This document shows positions 1 to 6,668 of a stretch of DNA of 6,837 nucleotides, piece after piece. The notes beneath the pieces were generated by a model. The model ran no database searches and was not told the origin of the DNA. It saw nothing but the letters and a program-made list of their open reading frames with translations. Numbering within the stretch: the stretch's first letter is position 1; each line of letters begins with the position of its first letter. Position numbers and translations under genes: made by a program. The stretch comes from Bacteroidota bacterium (GTDB lineage: Bacteria; Bacteroidota; Bacteroidia; Bacteroidales; GCA-2748055). The stretch is from contig JAAEOI010000583.1 in assembly GCA_024244665.1 (NCBI GenBank), positions 1 through 6,837 on the forward strand, given 5' to 3'.

Positions 1-408
1 ACCCTCAGCGTAGACCATGAAATCATCCAGGGTATCGAATCCATCGTGATCGATATCATACAGCATCGACTTTGCAAAATTGTGGAAGATTTGCAAAGGG
101 ATTTTAAAAGTGGAGATGGTGTCTCTCAGCTCAGTATAGAAGGGATCATGGTCAGAGCCATTGTTCAGACATTCCATCCAGCTGTTCACCTGCTTGCTCA
201 GCTCCTCCTTCTCAAGACAGCTGATCTCAACATCCCTGGCCTTCCGGTCGTCGATGTAATCATCGATCCTGCGCATGAATTTGTAGCACACTTTGGCAGC
301 ATGATACCTTCTGTCGTCCCAAAACCTGGCAGCGATTAAGATATTAGGGTGCTTTTCTATATTTTCAAAAGCAATACTGCTGAGAATATTCTCTGTTTCC
401 TGATTCAT
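1..408 (-). CDS. crtB: Squalene/phytoene synthase family protein (crtB-like), N-terminal 136 codons, cut by window edge
   Basis: I translated this from the reverse complement. The family condenses two prenyl diphosphates head to head (GGPP to phytoene, or FPP to a C30 product) at the membrane surface. Visible are ARFWDDRRYHAAKVCYKFMR (residues 27-46), immediately followed by the aspartate-rich motif IDDYIDDRK (48-56), which gives the DxxxD pattern (D49/D53 or D50/D54) that binds Mg-diphosphate. The partial protein ends at FMVYAEG, where the second half, including the second Asp motif, lies outside the window. The start ATG (408-406) overlaps the TGA of the upstream desaturase gene as ATGA, with GAGG 5 bases upstream, so translational coupling is likely. 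The N-terminus is divergent from classical CrtB, so C40 versus C30 substrate cannot be decided; the symbol is chosen mainly from the desaturase neighbour. The family call is fairly secure and the exact activity is inferred. Confidence 0.82.
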   Translation of the reverse strand, partial: MNQETENILSSIAFENIEKHPNILIAARFWDDRRYHAAKVCYKFMRRIDDYIDDRKARDVEISCLEKEELSKQVNSWMECLNNGSDHDPFYTELRDTISTFKIPLQIFHNFAKSMLYDIDHDGFDTLDDFMVYAEG

Positions 409-1361
409 ATTACCTCATTAGAATGATTGTTGTCTCTTAAAATACGTTCCGAAACCAATCTTGCCGAGAGTAGTGACAGGGGCATTCCACTTCCGGGCTG
501 AGTACTTCCACCTGTAAAATACAAATTTTTATATTTATTATGGTGGTTACCAGGGCGCATGAATCCCATTTGGAGCAGGTTGTGAGCCAGGCTTCCGAAT
601 GTACCTCCCCTGGTCAGGTTAAATTCTGACCTCCACGTGTCAGGGGTAAAGCATACTTCGAATTTAATATGTTTTCCGAAGTCTTTCATACCTTCCTCTT
701 CGAATCTTTTCACAATGGCATCTCGTGCCTGGGCTTTTATCTCTTCCCAATTGTAGTCCTTCGTATCATCGAGATTCCCTGCGTGGACGATGGCGGTGAT
801 AGAATCCTGGTTCTCCGGTGCAGCGGATTTGTCCGAACGTACCGGTGAGTGTACATATACAGAGGGCTCCTGGGCGAAGGCGTTATCCCTGAAAATAGTT
901 CTGCAACTCTCTTTGTGTTTTCCAGAAACAAAAACAGTATGCTGTTCAAGTTGTGGATATACCTTATCAATACCCCAGTGAAAGACGAAGGCGGAACATG
1001 AGTACTTCTTCCTGTTCAAACGTTTTGCCTTTCTGCTACCTGGCAACAGGTGGTTGTATACATAAGGCAGGTCAGCATTTGAAACGATGAGATCGGCCGG
1101 ATGAAAAGATCCGTCTTTCAGTATGACTCCTTCTGCTCTGTTTTTCCTGACTTCTATCCTGGTCACCGGAGAATTCACCTCTAGTTTCACCCCAAGATCT
1201 TTTGCAATTGACAGAAGGCTTTTTGCCACTTCATGCATTCCACCTTCAGGAAAGTATACACCATCGGCCAGTTCCATGAACGGCAGGAAGGTATACATCC
1301 CGGAAGCAGTAAACGGATTTTGCCCCAGGTATAAATTCTGGAAGGTAAAGAAATCCCGCAA
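405..1361 (-). CDS. crtI: CrtI-family phytoene desaturase, C-terminal portion (after in-frame stop)
   Basis: This is the same reading frame as the N-terminal piece upstream and corresponds to residues 186-503 of an uninterrupted protein. It begins at a TTG immediately after AGGGGA and reads LRDFFTFQNLYLG, the usual CrtI segment following the 'FFKDxxLR' region. Further hallmarks are LIVSNADLPYVYNHLLP and the C-terminal FAD-contacting signature GGSTQPGSGMPLSLLSAR (from about 469), diagnostic for bacterial-type phytoene dehydrogenases. The family introduces double bonds into phytoene or related carotenes using FAD at the membrane. On its own this piece lacks the Rossmann GxGxxG, so it should not be active unless it assembles with the N-terminal fragment or the stop is read through. 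The TTG is only a formal start, with AGGGG unusually close. It ends in TGA overlapping the crtB-like start by 4 bases. CrtD- or CrtN-type specificity cannot be excluded. Confidence 0.85.
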   Translation of the reverse strand: MRDFFTFQNLYLGQNPFTASGMYTFLPFMELADGVYFPEGGMHEVAKSLLSIAKDLGVKLEVNSPVTRIEVRKNRAEGVILKDGSFHPADLIVSNADLPYVYNHLLPGSRKAKRLNRKKYSCSAFVFHWGIDKVYPQLEQHTVFVSGKHKESCRTIFRDNAFAQEPSVYVHSPVRSDKSAAPENQDSITAIVHAGNLDDTKDYNWEEIKAQARDAIVKRFEEEGMKDFGKHIKFEVCFTPDTWRSEFNLTRGGTFGSLAHNLLQMGFMRPGNHHNKYKNLYFTGGSTQPGSGMPLSLLSARLVSERILRDNNHSNEVI

Positions 1362-1370
1362 TCCCCTGGA

Positions 1371-1373
1371 TTA
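1371..1373 (-). other. In-frame TAA interrupting the crtI reading frame
   Basis: On the minus strand the codons read AGC AGG TTT TTT TAA TCC AGG GGA TTG CGG GAT TTC. Both halves of the desaturase lie in this one frame, so no insertion or deletion is needed. A single T-to-A change (TAA to AAA) would give FFKSRGLRDFF, close to the basic residue CrtI homologues usually carry here. The site is the border of a T7 run, a place prone to base-call and replication errors. Seen directly: the stop and the unchanged frame. Inferred: the ancestral lysine. Confidence 0.9.
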
Positions 1374-1916
1374 AAAAAACCTGCTGAAGTATCTGTAATG
1401 GTGGTGAAAGGCCTTGCACTTCAGCAGGAGCCAAGGGTATCTCAGAAATGAAAGATCAAAGAAGCTGAAATAATTTCGGTTAATGAGCTGCATTGATTTC
1501 TCATAGATATTGAATCCCGTGCCGTATAGCTTCAGGAAACTGCCGTAGCTTCCCTTTTCAAGCGTCTCAAACTGCTTCCTAAGACTGGAAAGGTCTGATG
1601 TAAATCTGATCTCTTTACTCCCTGGAAATTTAACCTTGTATACAGGATCCACCTGGTGGAGGGTCAACTCTTCGAACAAATTTTTACCCACCGCAGTAAA
1701 TGCATCTTCATAGATGCCAGGCATCATCAGGAATGTGGCACCGATATCAAATCTGTGTCCTGCATTCTCATACCTTCCGCACCTTCCCCCGGGATAGGCA
1801 TTTTTTTCGAATATAGTTACATTGTATCCTTTGCTGGCTAGATTACCTGCAGTGGTGATACCGCCTATACCAGCTCCAATGATGATTGCCTTCTTTCTTT
1901 CCAACGGATTATTCAT
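1371..1916 (-). CDS. crtI: CrtI-family phytoene desaturase, N-terminal portion ending at in-frame TAA
   Basis: This is a 181-residue N-terminal piece. KKAIIIGAGIGGITTAGNLA (8-27) is the FAD-binding Rossmann GxGxxG, E37 in VTIFEK is the ribose-binding acidic residue, and YPGGRCGRYENAGHRFDIG (41-59) is the conserved GGR segment of CrtI and related amine oxidases. It stops at HHHYRYFSRFF, exactly where CrtI proteins continue into the LRxxFTFQxLYLG segment found downstream in the same frame. Combined length (503 codons) matches a normal CrtI. I chose ATG at 1916; an in-frame TTG at 1928 would add four residues and has no better ribosome-binding site. There is no strong Shine-Dalgarno, which is common in Bacteroidota. 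This gene is the first of the minus-strand pair and is divergent from the secreted-protein gene at 2200. Whether it is a pseudogene or a sequence error is open. Confidence 0.85.
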   Translation of the reverse strand: MNNPLERKKAIIIGAGIGGITTAGNLASKGYNVTIFEKNAYPGGRCGRYENAGHRFDIGATFLMMPGIYEDAFTAVGKNLFEELTLHQVDPVYKVKFPGSKEIRFTSDLSSLRKQFETLEKGSYGSFLKLYGTGFNIYEKSMQLINRNYFSFFDLSFLRYPWLLLKCKAFHHHYRYFSRFF

Positions 1917-2199
1917 GTTTATTACCAAAATAGAGGACTATAATAATAAAAAACATGTTATTAAGCGATCCAATCGGTACAAATTCGGCGAAAAATCGAG
2001 TAAATCAATCCGGCAGATCGGACAATCCTTCCTGGGCAAGATTGATGATTCTCAAATATCTAATGTAGTTTTAATACATTTTCCTACATTACGAACCCGG
2101 ATGGAAAATAAATTAACGATGATTGAAGCAGTGAAAAAAAAAGGGTATCAATATATACGGTTGAGGTGCTTCACCATGAAAACATAAAAATCTGAAGCG
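1917..2199. other. Divergent intergenic region between crtI and the T9SS protein gene
   Basis: This is 283 bases without a convincing gene. An open plus-strand frame crosses it, but most of that frame is antisense to crtI and resembles nothing I know. The region is AT-rich toward both genes and should carry the two divergent promoters. A loose Bacteroidota-type promoter toward the right may be TTG at 2042-2044, 21 bases, then TAGTTTTA at 2066-2073 (consensus TAnnTTTG, one mismatch). I found no comparably good pair toward crtI. A tiny ORF (ATG AAA ACA TAA, 2176-2187) sits just upstream of the 2200 start. Confidence 0.6.
2061..2091. promoter_or_regulatory. Inverted repeat, possible operator
   Basis: TAATGTAG (2061-2068) and CTACATTA (2084-2091) are perfect 8-bp inverted arms around a 15-base AT-rich spacer. 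TACATT also occurs inside at 2075-2080, 10 bases before the copy at 2085-2090, so the element has three half-site-like units. It overlaps the possible -7 box for the rightward gene and lies about 145 bases upstream of the crtI start. The symmetry is seen directly; operator function is inferred. A CarH/LitR-like MerR regulator of carotenoid genes, which reads TACA-type repeats, is one possibility, but no regulator gene is in the window. Confidence 0.35.
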
Positions 2200-4728
2200 A
2201 TGAGAAATAAAAGCAAATTCTGGAAACCGGGAATCCTCTGTCTCATATGGCTCGGAATGAGCCCGGTCATCAATGGACAGGAGAGTCTGGAACTGGATAA
2301 CGATACCCTTCATGTGAAACTCGACCTGACCCGGGGAGGTGCCATCAATTATGTATCGGTGTCGGGCAGTGAACGAAACCTTGTGAATATCCATGATGAG
2401 GGAAGGTATATTCAGCAATCCTATTACGCAGGTCAAACTCTGAACAGACAGGCAGATGGGCAGAATCCCAACTGGTCGCCCTGGCCCTGGAATCCCATCC
2501 AGGTGGGCGATTCCTACAACAACAGGGCTGAAATCCTTGATCAGAGCAATGATGGAATTACAATGTATACAAAGTGTATTCCCATGCTGTGGGATATGAA
2601 TAATGAACCAGCTGCTGCTGAAATGGAGCAGTGGACAACCCTGATGGGCAATGTGATCAAAGTACACAACAAAATTACCTGTCTGAGGACCGATAATATT
2701 TGGGAAGAGGGTTTGACCAAGGACCAGGAGTTGCCTGCGGTATATCCCATAGCGGACCTGAAAAATCTCTATTCCTATTTCGGGAATTACCCATTTACAG
2801 GAGGCCCGCTGAATAATCCGGAAGTGGTATTTCTAAATGGTCCTACGAAATTCTGGGGTCGCTACGGAAATAATATGGTAAGTGAAAACTGGATGGCATT
2901 TGTAGATGATACGCAGTGGGGAATGGGAGTATATACCCCCATTTCCAATAATTTTCTGGCAGGCATGGCAGGTACACCCGGCGGTGGAGCACTCAGTGGC
3001 TCCACCTCCTATATTGCCCCCGTTAAAAGGGTGGAGATGAATAAGAATACGGTCTATGAATACGACTACTGGCTGGTAATTGGAACGTTGAATCAGATCC
3101 GGTCCGAGATCTACAGCTTAAAAGGAGTGCAGAAAAATGCATGGGAGTTTACCGATGACCTGGAAGGGTGGAATGTGGATCCGAATGGAGGAACGGTAGT
3201 TCAATCGGAGGGCAAGCTGACATTTACCGTATCGGGTGAAAATCCTTCAGTGGACAATCTTGTTGAGTCCTGGAATCCTGCAGATTTTCGCTATCTCTGG
3301 TTAAGTATTAAAAATGAAACCGCCGGAGATTCCGGTGCATTTCATCTCTTTTCCAATGCGGGTGGTGCCGATGTGGTCACTTACCCTTTAATTGCCAGTG
3401 ATACTGAATTCAGGGATGTGCTTATTGATCTGGATACCATGGGTGTCTGGACTGGAGATGCCACATATAACCGGTTCAGACTGGAGCCGGTTAGCAGTAA
3501 TGATCCGGGGACTGTTTCCGTGGATTTTATACGTTTTCTTGAGAGCCTGATCCAGGTTCGTTCCGAGGGGAATACCACAGAGATTATTGGATTGGGCAGT
3601 AGTTTGCAATTGTATGCGGAGCTTATACCTGATATGAGTGCCATTGAGGTGGATTGGATGGTGGATCATCCCATGATTGCTTCCATTAGTGAATCAGGGT
3701 ATCTCACCGCAGTATCGGAAGGGATCGTTACAGTGATCGCTACTGCAAAAGATGGAAGCGGTATGCCAGCATCCCTCAATATTGAAATCATTGATGACAG
3801 ACAGAGGAGCTCATGGGAGTTTATCAGTGATGAGGAGGGATGGGATAAAAATCCACATGCATGCTCAGTATCCCATTCAGAGGGCGCATTGAAAGTTACC
3901 GTTGAGAATGGAGATCCCTATGTTGCAAATAACGTGGATCCCTGGGAAGTAGGTAAACTGAAATACCTCTGGATGCGCGTAAAGAATGAAACCTCAGGCA
4001 ATGGTGGTTCCATATACCTCTTTCCTAAATCCGGAGATCACGATAATGTCCCTTATCCCCTGGTCCGGAATGACATTGCCTACAGGGATGTTTTTATAGA
4101 TATGAGGAGTGCTCAGGAGTGGATACCTGATCAGATCATAGCCACTTTAAGGCTCGATGCCAACAACGGGGGTGAGCCAGGTGATATCTATTTTGACTTT
4201 ATTCGCTTCAAAGAAGAACTGGTTGCTGTAACAAGCGAAGGAGGCCTAACTGAAATTGAAGGCCCTGGCAATACCCTGCAGCTATACACCGAAGTACTAA
4301 TTGAAGTTGATCCGGTAGAGTTTGAGTGGTCTGTGGATAAGCCCGAAATCGCTACAGTGGACTCTAATGGACTTCTCACCTCCATTTCAGAAGGTACTGT
4401 GGTAGTCACTGCATCAGATAAAGACAATAGTGGAATTGCTGGAGAGATATCCATTTCTGTAACCCTGGCTCATACCAACATTGAACAGACTGGCCCTGCA
4501 CAAATGAGGATCTATCCAAATCCTGCAAATGAGTTGATACAAATCGCGAATGCCTCTGAGATCAACAGGGTGACTATTATTAATAACACTGGTCAGCTAG
4601 TGATGGAAATATCCAATACAGATTCCCACATTTCGCTCAATATTGAATCTCTTCAATCAGGGGTCTACCTGTTGCGTGCTACCTCCATTAAAGGGAGCAC
4701 CATATCCACTAGTTTTATAATTAGATAG
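2200..4728 (+). CDS. Secreted multidomain protein: unassigned beta-rich domain, two [CBM-like + BIG2] units, T9SS sorting tail
   Basis: This is an 842-residue exported protein. Residues 1-26 form a Sec signal peptide (basic n-region, core GILCLIWLGM, likely cut after ING). Residues about 27-307 form a beta-rich domain with conserved-looking blocks NLVNIHDEGRYIQQSYYAGQ (60-79), WSPWPWNPIQVGD (92-104), QELPAVYP (176-183) and NWMAFVDDTQWGMGVYTP (230-247). I associate this with secreted bacterial proteins of unknown function, possibly mutarotase-like. Two units follow, each a beta-sandwich starting WEF..(D/E)..GW (W315, W539) and ending in DFIRF, then a BIG2 Ig-like domain (about 451-531 and 674-755). 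Residues 768-842 (RIYPNPANE to the end) are a type A T9SS sorting domain, so the protein should cross the outer membrane and be surface-attached or released. The start ATG follows A-rich sequence with a weak GAAG. Substrate is unknown; a glycan is likely from the accessory modules and the GH172 neighbour. Confidence 0.88.
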   Translation: MRNKSKFWKPGILCLIWLGMSPVINGQESLELDNDTLHVKLDLTRGGAINYVSVSGSERNLVNIHDEGRYIQQSYYAGQTLNRQADGQNPNWSPWPWNPIQVGDSYNNRAEILDQSNDGITMYTKCIPMLWDMNNEPAAAEMEQWTTLMGNVIKVHNKITCLRTDNIWEEGLTKDQELPAVYPIADLKNLYSYFGNYPFTGGPLNNPEVVFLNGPTKFWGRYGNNMVSENWMAFVDDTQWGMGVYTPISNNFLAGMAGTPGGGALSGSTSYIAPVKRVEMNKNTVYEYDYWLVIGTLNQIRSEIYSLKGVQKNAWEFTDDLEGWNVDPNGGTVVQSEGKLTFTVSGENPSVDNLVESWNPADFRYLWLSIKNETAGDSGAFHLFSNAGGADVVTYPLIASDTEFRDVLIDLDTMGVWTGDATYNRFRLEPVSSNDPGTVSVDFIRFLESLIQVRSEGNTTEIIGLGSSLQLYAELIPDMSAIEVDWMVDHPMIASISESGYLTAVSEGIVTVIATAKDGSGMPASLNIEIIDDRQRSSWEFISDEEGWDKNPHACSVSHSEGALKVTVENGDPYVANNVDPWEVGKLKYLWMRVKNETSGNGGSIYLFPKSGDHDNVPYPLVRNDIAYRDVFIDMRSAQEWIPDQIIATLRLDANNGGEPGDIYFDFIRFKEELVAVTSEGGLTEIEGPGNTLQLYTEVLIEVDPVEFEWSVDKPEIATVDSNGLLTSISEGTVVVTASDKDNSGIAGEISISVTLAHTNIEQTGPAQMRIYPNPANELIQIANASEINRVTIINNTGQLVMEISNTDSHISLNIESLQSGVYLLRATSIKGSTISTSFIIR
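3142..4471 (+). repeat. Tandem internal duplication of a two-domain unit within the T9SS protein
   Basis: At protein level residues 315-533 and 539-757 align with a constant 224-residue offset from W315/W539 through the shared DFIRF (ending F446/F670) into the BIG2 domain (SLQLYAELI versus TLQLYTEVL). Matched landmarks include LWLSIKNET / LWMRVKNET and TYPLIASDTEFRDV / PYPLVRNDIAYRDV. At DNA level the copies are well diverged, so the duplication is old and kept by selection rather than a recent or assembly-induced repeat. Confidence 0.88.
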
Positions 4729-4740
4729 AGAGACAAGCAT

Positions 4741-4760
4741 CTGCCAACCATACATGGCAG
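4741..4760 (+). terminator. Weak hairpin after the T9SS protein gene
   Basis: CTGCCA (4741-4746) pairs with TGGCAG (4755-4760) across an 8-base loop, 12 bases after the TAG stop. A short T-run (4769-4773) follows only after an 8-base gap, so this is a poor intrinsic terminator. It may be a partial terminator or an mRNA-stabilising hairpin between the two genes. Confidence 0.22.
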
Positions 4761-4843
4761 TGATATCATTTTTAGAATGGTGGTGATTTGTTGAGTCAAT
4801 TAGAGCTAATGCTGGCGCAAATAATGCATTGTCGCACATACAA

Positions 4844-6355
4844 ATGTTTGCTAATTTCAGACATGTGAAATATCCTATTGGAACTTTGATTTTACTTCTT
4901 GCTGCAGGCAGCAGCTGTGTGAGGCACAGCATGAATAGTAGTTATCCGAAAGCCTCCATGGAGTACCCGGAAAAAGCCATAACACAACGAGCTTCAAGCT
5001 ATGACCGGGACTGGGAAAACGGCAATGCGGATGCCAGGAGATTTGATCCGGGTCAGACCCGGGTACTGGCAGATCTGGAAGGGCCCGGCAGGATAACACA
5101 CATCTGGTTTACTGCAGCTGGATATGAAAGGGGATTCCCGCGTTCTGTGGTGGTGCGAATGTACTGGGATGGGAGCGAAGAACCGGCAGTGGAGGCGCCG
5201 CTGGGGGATTTTTTCGCAGCCGGACATGGTATGCAGGTAAATATCAACAGTTCCCGGGTGGCCACCTCATCCTTTGGACGGGCATACAATTGCTACTGGA
5301 ATATGCCTTTCAGGAAATCAGCCCGGATCACTGTCACCAATGAGTCAGAAAGGGATACCATGGGGCTCTACTGGTATATCGATTGGGAAAAAAGATCCGT
5401 GCCCAATGATGTCCCCTATTTTCATGCCCAGTACCGCCAGGAAAATCCTCCAATGCAAGGGGAAGATTATCTGATAGCAGATATTGAAGGTGCAGGACAC
5501 TATGTGGGGACTGTCCTTTCAGTGAGAGCTAGTCAACCAGGCTGGTTTGGAGAAGGTGATGACCGGTTTTATGTGGATGGAGATAGCCTTCCTACACTGC
5601 ATGGGACAGGGACAGAAGATTATTTTAACGATGCCTGGGCTTTCAGGGTTGTCAACCGTCCAAACTACGGAGTATCCATCTGGGAGGGCATGAACACCGG
5701 AAGCAGGATCACTGCTTATCGATGGCATGTGACTGATCCTGTTTTCTTTGAACAATCGCTAAGATTCTCGATTGAGCATAAGGGAAATACCTTTTATGAA
5801 GATAATACACTGGCTGCAGCATATAGTGACAGGCGCCCCGATTTCTATTCGTCAGTCGCATTCTGGTACCAGCTCGGAGAGGCCAAAAGATTTGCCAAAA
5901 TGCCTCCGGTCGTCAATCGTATGGCAACGTATACAATGATCCAGGTAGATGAGATCCTGGAAGATTCTCTTCCTGAGAATACAGTGATACACGAAGATAT
6001 TTCCTACACTAACCGCAAGGGACTGCATTTCACTCCGACTCGTGAAGGGGAGGTGCTTAAGATCCCCTTCGAAGTTTCAGAAAGTGGCAATTACCTTGTT
6101 TTTGCTCGCCTCTGGCCCCGCGGAGATGCCGGTATTTATGATCTTATTCTTAATGATCAGTTGCTGATTGAAGCGAGGGATCTTTTTGAAGAACATCATT
6201 TTGTAACCGATATTAAACTGGGGAATATGCAGCACCTGGACAATGGTACTCATTACTTAAAGGCTGTTTACCGCGGAACATCGAATTCCGGTTCACCTGG
6301 CAATCTTTTCATTGATGCCATTGTTCTTGAACCAATAGGATCGTTTGAAGAGTAG
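4844..6355 (+). CDS. GH172 (DUF2961) glycoside hydrolase, probable lipoprotein, with C-terminal beta-sandwich module
   Basis: This is a 503-residue protein. Residues 1-24 are a signal sequence (FRHVKY, then GTLILLLAAGSS) ending at C25. The GSSC lipobox is imperfect, so lipidation is likely but not certain. The core (about 45-365) has the DUF2961 pattern: SSYDRDWENGNADARRFDPG, LADLEGPGRITHIW, HGTGTEDYFNDAW (253-265) and ITAYRWHVTDPVFFEQSLRF. DUF2961 was reclassified as GH172, with alpha-fructofuranosidase/difructose-dianhydride and exo-alpha-D-arabinofuranosidase members. E258 in GTGTED is the probable nucleophile and E281 (WEG) a candidate acid/base, by analogy with two glutamates about 21 apart. 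Residues about 381-503 form a beta-rich module resembling CBM6/35-type domains. An in-frame TTG at 4829 would add five residues; I prefer ATG 4844 because it gives a compact signal. The gene follows the T9SS protein gene by 115 bases in the same direction. The family is confident; the substrate (D-arabinan, fructan or other) is unknown. Confidence 0.9.
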   Translation: MFANFRHVKYPIGTLILLLAAGSSCVRHSMNSSYPKASMEYPEKAITQRASSYDRDWENGNADARRFDPGQTRVLADLEGPGRITHIWFTAAGYERGFPRSVVVRMYWDGSEEPAVEAPLGDFFAAGHGMQVNINSSRVATSSFGRAYNCYWNMPFRKSARITVTNESERDTMGLYWYIDWEKRSVPNDVPYFHAQYRQENPPMQGEDYLIADIEGAGHYVGTVLSVRASQPGWFGEGDDRFYVDGDSLPTLHGTGTEDYFNDAWAFRVVNRPNYGVSIWEGMNTGSRITAYRWHVTDPVFFEQSLRFSIEHKGNTFYEDNTLAAAYSDRRPDFYSSVAFWYQLGEAKRFAKMPPVVNRMATYTMIQVDEILEDSLPENTVIHEDISYTNRKGLHFTPTREGEVLKIPFEVSESGNYLVFARLWPRGDAGIYDLILNDQLLIEARDLFEEHHFVTDIKLGNMQHLDNGTHYLKAVYRGTSNSGSPGNLFIDAIVLEPIGSFEE

Positions 6356-6382
6356 ATTATGAACTAAAAACAAAACAAATCA

Positions 6383-6502
6383 ATGGACTTGAAAGAACTA
6401 ATACTTTCTTCTAAAAAAATATCCAGCCATAACATATCCCTTTTCAAACAGTATCCGGGAGGACGAGGACTGGGTGCCGAAGCGCCTGGTTCACTTCAAT
6501 AA
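6383..6502 (+). CDS. Doubtful 39-residue ORF
   Basis: The ORF runs from ATG at 6383 to TAA at 6500-6502, behind an A-rich leader (ACAAAACAAATCA) of the sort used by Bacteroidota genes, 27 bases after the GH172 stop. The peptide is basic in its first half, with no signal peptide or known motif. It might be the intact 5' end of a decayed third gene of the plus-strand set, or chance. Nothing else supports translation. Confidence 0.15.
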   Translation: MDLKELILSSKKISSHNISLFKQYPGGRGLGAEAPGSLQ

Positions 6503-6592
6503 TTTATCAGCCGGAAGATTAGATTATCGCAGATTATAAAACCTCCTGTTTTCGTCATCGGGACACCCTGGCCGGTTTTCACAGGATATTAT

Positions 6593-6616
6593 CCGGGAGT
6601 CTGTCCGGGAGTCTGT
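6593..6616. repeat. Two tandem copies of a 12-bp unit
   Basis: CCGGGAGTCTGT is present at 6593-6604 and again at 6605-6616 without mismatch. The sequence TATCCGGGAG at the entry to the array (6590-6599) also occurs at 6452-6461. This looks like a replication-slippage product in non-coding DNA; no function is evident. Confidence 0.85.
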
Positions 6617-6668
6617 CTGCCATTTCCCGTCCCTGCCCAAAGTTAATACTATACTGGCTAACAAGGAC

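Larger units (their letters stand above)
6356..6668. other. Gene-poor stretch downstream of the GH172 gene
   Basis: All six frames are broken by stops within tens of codons and I recognise no protein, RNA gene or clear terminator. It holds a 39-codon ORF, a 12-bp tandem repeat and a small GGATA-T-TATCC palindrome (6584-6594). It could be plain intergenic DNA or decayed coding sequence. Confidence 0.5.

Noticed and set aside
46..339. Plus-strand ORF of 97 codons at the left edge
   Set aside because: It is antisense to the clearly recognisable phytoene synthase frame, including its aspartate-rich motif.
1371..1373. Stop-codon reassignment (TAA read as an amino acid)
   Set aside because: No other gene in the window has an internal TAA, and TAG and TGA act as normal ends here. 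One interrupted gene is better explained by mutation or error.
1365..1380. Programmed frameshift at the T7 run in crtI
   Set aside because: Both halves of the gene are in the same frame, so a plus or minus one shift would move out of the correct frame instead of repairing it.
1952..1959. AACATGTT palindrome upstream of crtI
   Set aside because: An isolated 8-bp palindrome in AT-rich sequence is expected by chance and has no partner site.
1980..2008. Leftward promoter for crtI (TTG, 18 bases, CGAATTTG on the minus strand)
   Set aside because: The -7 box lacks the essential TA and the spacing is short, so the match is no better than chance in AT-rich DNA.
1822..2187. Plus-strand ORF of 121 codons crossing the intergenic region
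   Set aside because: Its first third is antisense to conserved crtI sequence, the rest is low-complexity basic sequence, and it has no recognisable motif or ribosome-binding site.
6452..6490. PGGRGLGAE in the 39-codon ORF resembling the GGRGLGA motif of aldehyde ferredoxin oxidoreductases
   Set aside because: Only a short glycine-rich stretch matches, the preceding residues do not fit that family, and the ORF stops 14 codons after the first residue of the match.
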